From Planctomycetota bacterium (lineage in GTDB: Bacteria > Planctomycetota > Phycisphaerae > Phycisphaerales > SM1A02), in assembly GCA_022562915.1 (NCBI GenBank), contig JADFOJ010000025.1, positions 1 to 38,062 on the forward strand: 38,062 bases of DNA. The letters run 5' to 3'. Below, piece after piece: positions 34,758-38,062 of the stretch. Numbering within the stretch: position 1 is the first letter of the stretch; the number at the start of each line of letters is the position of its first letter. A program made the translations under genes and the position numbers. The notes beneath the pieces were generated by a model that ran no database searches, had not been told where the DNA came from, and saw only the letters and a program-made list of their open reading frames with translations.

Positions 34758-34846
34758 AAAATAGACCGGGAGTATTTTCGGTCGGCGGCGCGGCGTTTCG
34801 CGGTGACCGCAGCCCGAAATTACTCCCGGTCTATTTTCTTCCTCTC
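34749..34846 (-). repeat. Palindromic element, copy 1 (3' end of GNAT gene)
   Basis: Arms 34749-34781 and 34814-34846 are 33-base reverse complements with one mismatch. The 80-base core is 34758-34837. On the minus strand, the orientation of the adjoining gene, it begins AAAATAGACCGGGAGTAATT and ends TCCCGGTCTATTTT. TTCCTCTCCG and nine C follow. The core matches copy 2 at 77 of 80 positions. The element supplies the last residues and TAG stop of the GNAT gene and separates that gene from dnaA. Confidence 0.9.
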
Positions 34847-35820
34847 CCGGTCTGTTTTCGCAGCGGCCGGATCAATGCAACCCGTTGCACGATGGGGCGC
34901 ATTCCCTCCGATTCGTACAGCGCCATCGCCGGTGTGTTCTGCCGATCGACGGCGAGGGTCAGTGTTCGCTCGGGCCGGCCGGTCAGGAGCGACAGTCCGT
35001 GCCGAAGCAGCTGCTGGCCGAGCCCGCGTCCGCGGGCGAACGGCGCCAAGCCCAGGTAGACCAGTTCCACCGTTCGATGCGCCGGGAATGGATTCAGAAG
35101 CACCGCGCCGGCCGGCCGCTCGTCGACATACAGCAGGGTCCACAGGGCGGCGTCGAAGGTACCGGTGGCCATGTGGCCGGCGATGATGTCCTCGGTGAGC
35201 CGCATTCCGTAGAGGCCGGGGCAGTCGAGCGTCTGCTCGTAGGTCTGTTCCAGGATCTTCCGGAGCATGTCGGACCGCTCCTGCCGGTAGACCTCGGTGC
35301 GTGTTCCCGCCGGCCAGCGCGGCGGCTGCGGTGTGTTGGATCTGGACAGGGGCCGTTCGAGATAGCTCAGCTCGGCGAGCTCGATGAAGCCCGCCTCGAC
35401 AAACGCCTCCCGATGAAGCATCTCCCCCGGCTCGAGCAAGGACTGGGCCAGGTCGACATCCCAGCCGGCGACATGGCCGCACGCGTGATCGATCAGCCGG
35501 GCGACGGGGCTGATCTCCGAGGCGGCGCGGGGGTGACTGGCGAACAGCATGGCGGTCCGGCCGGGGCTGGGGACCGCCAGGACGCTGAATCGCAGCAGCC
35601 CGTCGCCGTCGAGCCACGACCACAGGCCATCGAGCCGAACGTCGTTGGTGCGGGCGTAATGAAGGAAGCGCCGGCCGGCAGCCCGGTCATTGCCGGCGCC
35701 GGTGCTCACGAGCCGCTGGATTGCCTCCGATCGGCGGGCCGGGCCGATCTGGACGACGCAGCCGCGGTTATCGCCCTCACGCGGATGCAACTGGTCGGGG
35801 TTGGCCTGCGAAACGGACAT
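34831..35820 (-). CDS. Tandem GNAT-fold N-acetyltransferase
   Basis: The 329-residue protein looks like a two-domain GNAT enzyme. The C-terminal domain has the acetyl-CoA motif LVYLGLAPFARGRGLGQQLL, with RGRGLG as the pyrophosphate loop, and the typical end LTLAVDRQNTPAMALYESEG. The N-terminal half has degenerate GNAT character (LLRFSVLAVPSPGRTAMLFA, FVEAGFIELAELSYLER). This layout recalls mycothiol-synthase-like enzymes, but the substrate is unknown. ATG 35820 is used; ATG 35853 is equally possible. The final ~8 residues (KQTGRGRK) and the stop are encoded by the palindromic element, so the original C-terminus was probably just after IRPLR. The gene is divergent from the secreted protein gene at 35891. 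Confidence 0.8.
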   Translation of the reverse strand: MSVSQANPDQLHPREGDNRGCVVQIGPARRSEAIQRLVSTGAGNDRAAGRRFLHYARTNDVRLDGLWSWLDGDGLLRFSVLAVPSPGRTAMLFASHPRAASEISPVARLIDHACGHVAGWDVDLAQSLLEPGEMLHREAFVEAGFIELAELSYLERPLSRSNTPQPPRWPAGTRTEVYRQERSDMLRKILEQTYEQTLDCPGLYGMRLTEDIIAGHMATGTFDAALWTLLYVDERPAGAVLLNPFPAHRTVELVYLGLAPFARGRGLGQQLLRHGLSLLTGRPERTLTLAVDRQNTPAMALYESEGMRPIVQRVALIRPLRKQTGRGRK

Positions 35821-35890
35821 CGGGTGGTCTTTGACCTCGCGTGCTCCGGTCATAGAATAACGATCTCGCGATCGATGTGGAGCGTCTTCA

Positions 35891-36502
35891 ATGGCCTTAC
35901 AACGTCCAGCGATACGGATCGCAGCCGCAACGGTGGCTGTCATGGTCGTCACCGGCAGCGCTCTGGCGTACCCCAGGCCGCTTGCGGTGCCTCCGCGCTG
36001 GGAACTGGAGTTCCGGACGGGCGAACTTCGCCTGTATGTGGACCGCGTGTCCAGCGAGACGTACTGGTACATGACCTACGAGGTCACGAATCGGACAGGT
36101 CGGGAACAGGTGTGGGCACCGACGCTCGTTCTGTTTTCCGATTCCGGCGAGATCATCGGGTCCGGGCGAGGCGTCTCAACCCGCGTTGCAAACGATCTCC
36201 GCGATCTGCTCGGCAACGAGCTGCTGGAGAACCAGAACGAGATCATCGGTGAGATCTTCCATGGTCGCGAACACGCCAAGGAAGGGCTCGTGATCTGGCC
36301 GGCAGAGAATCTCGACGTCAACGAGATATCGATGTTCGTGGCGGGCATCAGCGGAGAGACCGCCACCGTGACCAACCCGATCACCGATGAGGTGGTCGTG
36401 CTTCGCAAGACCCTGCAGCGGGACTACCTCGTTGCCGGCGATGCGTTGCCCCGCGGATCCAGGCCCGTCGACCTGGTCCGGGAACGATGGGTGATGAGGT
36501 AG
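35891..36502 (+). CDS. Secreted hypothetical protein
   Basis: This 203-residue protein has a signal peptide ([19 protein letters not shown], cut near AYP). A beta-rich domain follows ([60 protein letters not shown]) that looks like an immunoglobulin-like or DUF-type periplasmic domain. I do not recognise a named family. ATG 35891 is the start. Its stop lies 18 bases before rpmA, so it may be co-transcribed with the ribosomal gene. The position where rplU often stands is notable, but the sequence is not L21. Confidence 0.65.
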   Translation: MALQRPAIRIAAATVAVMVVTGSALAYPRPLAVPPRWELEFRTGELRLYVDRVSSETYWYMTYEVTNRTGREQVWAPTLVLFSDSGEIIGSGRGVSTRVANDLRDLLGNELLENQNEIIGEIFHGREHAKEGLVIWPAENLDVNEISMFVAGISGETATVTNPITDEVVVLRKTLQRDYLVAGDALPRGSRPVDLVRERWVMR

Positions 36503-36520
36503 CAGAAGGGCTCCGGTTCA

Positions 36521-36790
36521 ATGGCGCACAAGAAGGGACAGGGATCCAGCAAGAACGGTCGCGACTCCAACCCGCAGTATCGCGGGGTGAAGCTCTATGG
36601 TGGCCAGGTGGCAAAGTCCGGCGCGATCATCGTCCGGCAGTGTGGCACGCGGTTCAAGGCCGGGTACCTGGTCCGCCGCGGCCGTGACGACACGCTGTAC
36701 GCGACCGAGACGGGCACCGTCAAGTTCCGCGGGCGATTCATCGACATCGTCCCGGCGGATCCCGCGATCCCGCGCTACGCCCTGGCCTGA
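36521..36790 (+). CDS. rpmA: 50S ribosomal protein L27
   Basis: L27 reaches into the peptidyl-transferase centre of the 50S subunit. The 89-residue protein is unmistakable: [64 protein letters not shown]. The family's usual start MAHKKG directly follows the ATG, so no N-terminal extension needs removal. The obg gene follows after 26 bases, the usual partner. The typical upstream rplU (L21) is absent; a secreted hypothetical takes its place. Confidence 0.97.
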   Translation: MAHKKGQGSSKNGRDSNPQYRGVKLYGGQVAKSGAIIVRQCGTRFKAGYLVRRGRDDTLYATETGTVKFRGRFIDIVPADPAIPRYALA

Positions 36791-36816
36791 GGCCTGGGAA
36801 ACTCTCCCGGCGCCCG

Positions 36817-37914
36817 ATGCTCATCGATCGCGCGACCATCTTCGTCAGGTCCGGCAAGGGCGGCAGCGGTTGTGTGAGCCTCCGGCGCGAGAAGTACATT
36901 CCCAGGGGCGGACCGGACGGGGGCGACGGCGGCTGCGGCGGAGACGTCGTGCTCGTGGGCGACCCCGGCCTCGACACGCTGCTGGGGCTCACGTACTCGC
37001 CTCACTTCTTCGCCGCCAACGGCCGTCCCGGCAAGGGAAAGTCGATGCACGGCGCCGACGGCGAGGATTCGATCGTCCGGGTCCCCCCGGGCACGCTCGT
37101 CTACGACAAGGACACCGGCGAGTACCTGGCCGACATCACTTCGGCGGAGGATCGCTACGTCGTCGTTCGCGGCGGGCGCGGCGGCTTCGGGAACGAGCAC
37201 TTCAAGACGTCGACGGACCAGACGCCCAGGGAGGCCACCCCGGGGGAGCCGGTCGAGGAGCGAACACTTCGGCTGGAGCTCAAGCTGATCGCCGACGTCG
37301 GGCTCGTGGGCAAGCCCAACGCGGGCAAGTCGACGCTCCTGAGCGCGGTGAGTCGAGCCACGCCCAAGGTTGCCGAATACCCCTTCACCACCCGTTCGCC
37401 CTGCCTGGGCATCGCCGAGCTGGCGGGTGGCCGGATGGAACGCCGGCTGGTCATCGCCGATATCCCCGGGCTCATCGAGGGCGCCTCCGCCGGTGCCGGG
37501 CTGGGCCATGAATTCCTCCGGCACATCGAGCGAACCACCGTGCTCGTGCACCTCGTCGACATCGCACCGGTCGACGGCAGCGACCCGGCCGAGAATTACA
37601 CGGCGATCCGGCGGGAGTTGGCCGAGTACTCGCCCGCCCTGGCCGAGAAGACCGAGATCGTCGCGCTCAACAAGATCGACCTGGTGCCCGCGTCTGACCG
37701 CGCGGGCGTGATCGAGCGGATCGGCAGGGCATGCCGGGATTCCGACCGCGCCGCACCGATGGTGATCAGCGGTGCCACCGGTGAAGGTCTCCGGGAGCTG
37801 CTCGAGGCGTGCTGGCAGTCGCTGGGAAAGTCCGAGCCGGTGCCGTGGAAGGCGGGGGGGGCGGCGGCGGGGGCGGGGCGGGGCGGCGGCGGGGAGAAAA
37901 TAGACCGGGAGTAA
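36817..37914 (+). CDS. obgE: Obg family GTPase ObgE/CgtA
   Basis: Obg is a ribosome-associated GTPase needed for 50S maturation and stress control. The 365-residue protein has the glycine-rich Obg fold (MLIDRATIFVRSGKGGSGCV, PRGGPDGGDGGCGGDVVLV, RPGKGKSMHGADGED). The GTPase domain has G1 GLVGKPNAGKST (ending at residue 173), G2 FTTRSPCLG, G3 DIPGLIEGAS, G4 NKID and G5 SGATGEG. It lacks the extra C-terminal OCT domain. The natural protein seems to end near EPVPWK; the following AGG..GRGGGGEKIDRE tail is encoded by a G-rich tract and by the palindromic element, which supplies the TAA stop. The start ATG 36817 suits the family. Confidence 0.96.
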   Translation: MLIDRATIFVRSGKGGSGCVSLRREKYIPRGGPDGGDGGCGGDVVLVGDPGLDTLLGLTYSPHFFAANGRPGKGKSMHGADGEDSIVRVPPGTLVYDKDTGEYLADITSAEDRYVVVRGGRGGFGNEHFKTSTDQTPREATPGEPVEERTLRLELKLIADVGLVGKPNAGKSTLLSAVSRATPKVAEYPFTTRSPCLGIAELAGGRMERRLVIADIPGLIEGASAGAGLGHEFLRHIERTTVLVHLVDIAPVDGSDPAENYTAIRRELAEYSPALAEKTEIVALNKIDLVPASDRAGVIERIGRACRDSDRAAPMVISGATGEGLRELLEACWQSLGKSEPVPWKAGGAAAGAGRGGGGEKIDRE

Positions 37915-37982
37915 TTTCGGGCTGCGGTCACCGCGAAACACCGCGCCGCCGACCGAAATCACTCCCGGTCTATTTTCTCTCC
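37891..37982 (+). repeat. Palindromic element, copy 2 (3' end of obgE)
   Basis: Arms 37891-37920 and 37953-37982 are reverse complements apart from two mismatches; the 80-base core is 37897-37976. It reads AAAATAGACCGGGAGTAATT at its start and TCCCGGTCTATTTT at its end, then TCTCTCCCT and poly-C. Relative to obgE it has the same orientation as copy 1 has to the GNAT gene. It ends the obgE frame with EKIDRE-stop. A G-rich tract (37854-37895) precedes it and could pair with the poly-C. Confidence 0.9.
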
Positions 37983-37983
37983 C

Positions 37984-38049
<66 letters not shown>

Positions 38050-38062
38050 CCCCGCCCGCCCC

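Noticed and set aside
34749..34846. Intrinsic transcription terminator
   Set aside because: The stem is far longer than needed and no U-run follows in either direction; a role in transcript ending stays possible but is not a standard terminator.

Overview
The window is GC-rich DNA from a flagellated bacterium, most likely a planctomycete of the Phycisphaerae type. The lineage call is an inference from gene content and style: a collinear flagellar block of flgB-flgC-fliE-fliF-fliG-fliH-fliI-fliJ-motE-like-fliK-flgD-TIGR02530-flgE-flbD, large secreted repeat proteins, a divergent CdaA/CdaR pair, a dnaA standing apart from dnaN/gyrB, and many lineage-restricted hypothetical proteins. No rRNA or tRNA gene was seen, so the taxonomy is not proven.

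Layout. (1) 1-4631: two tandem genes for secreted proteins built from ~90-100-residue repeats arranged in triplets. The first is cut by the window edge; the second is complete with a signal peptide. (2) 4632-6774: a small accessory patch with a decayed IS66-type tnpA remnant, a truncated integrase-core transposase, and a HigB/HigA-type toxin-antitoxin module with two palindromic operators. (3) 6912-8863, minus strand: cdaA-cdaR, the membrane c-di-AMP synthase and its YbbR-domain regulator. (4) 8994-11861: a cysteine-bearing conserved hypothetical, a probable lipoprotein and a secreted-domain/RDD membrane protein. (5) 12016-29239: a membrane-anchored TPR protein, a FlgN-like chaperone, a sensor kinase and an NtrC-type regulator, then a good sigma-54 promoter and fourteen flagellar genes. 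Kinase and regulator most simply control the block through that promoter. The block covers the proximal rod, MS ring, switch, export ATPase, hook and hook-length control, and stops after flbD, so the export gate, motAB and fliM/fliN must lie elsewhere. (6) 29475-32724: a small TPR protein, a DegT-family aminotransferase and a secreted HEAT-like protein. (7) 32892-37914: dnaA, a tandem-GNAT acetyltransferase, a secreted hypothetical, rpmA (L27) and obg.

The most unusual non-coding structure is an 80-bp palindromic element present twice (34758-34837 and 37897-37976). Relative to the gene it terminates (GNAT, obg) it has the same orientation both times, it supplies the gene's stop codon, and it is followed by a pyrimidine stretch and a poly-C run (9 C in one copy, 64 C in the other). 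Two further hairpin-forming repeats lie downstream of flbD (perfect 27-bp arms) and downstream of dnaA (39-bp arms of iterated octamers).

Many neighbouring genes overlap by the 4-base ATGA junction (higB/higA, kinase/regulator, fliH/fliI, fliJ/motE, fliK/flgD), which supports those start choices and indicates coupled translation.
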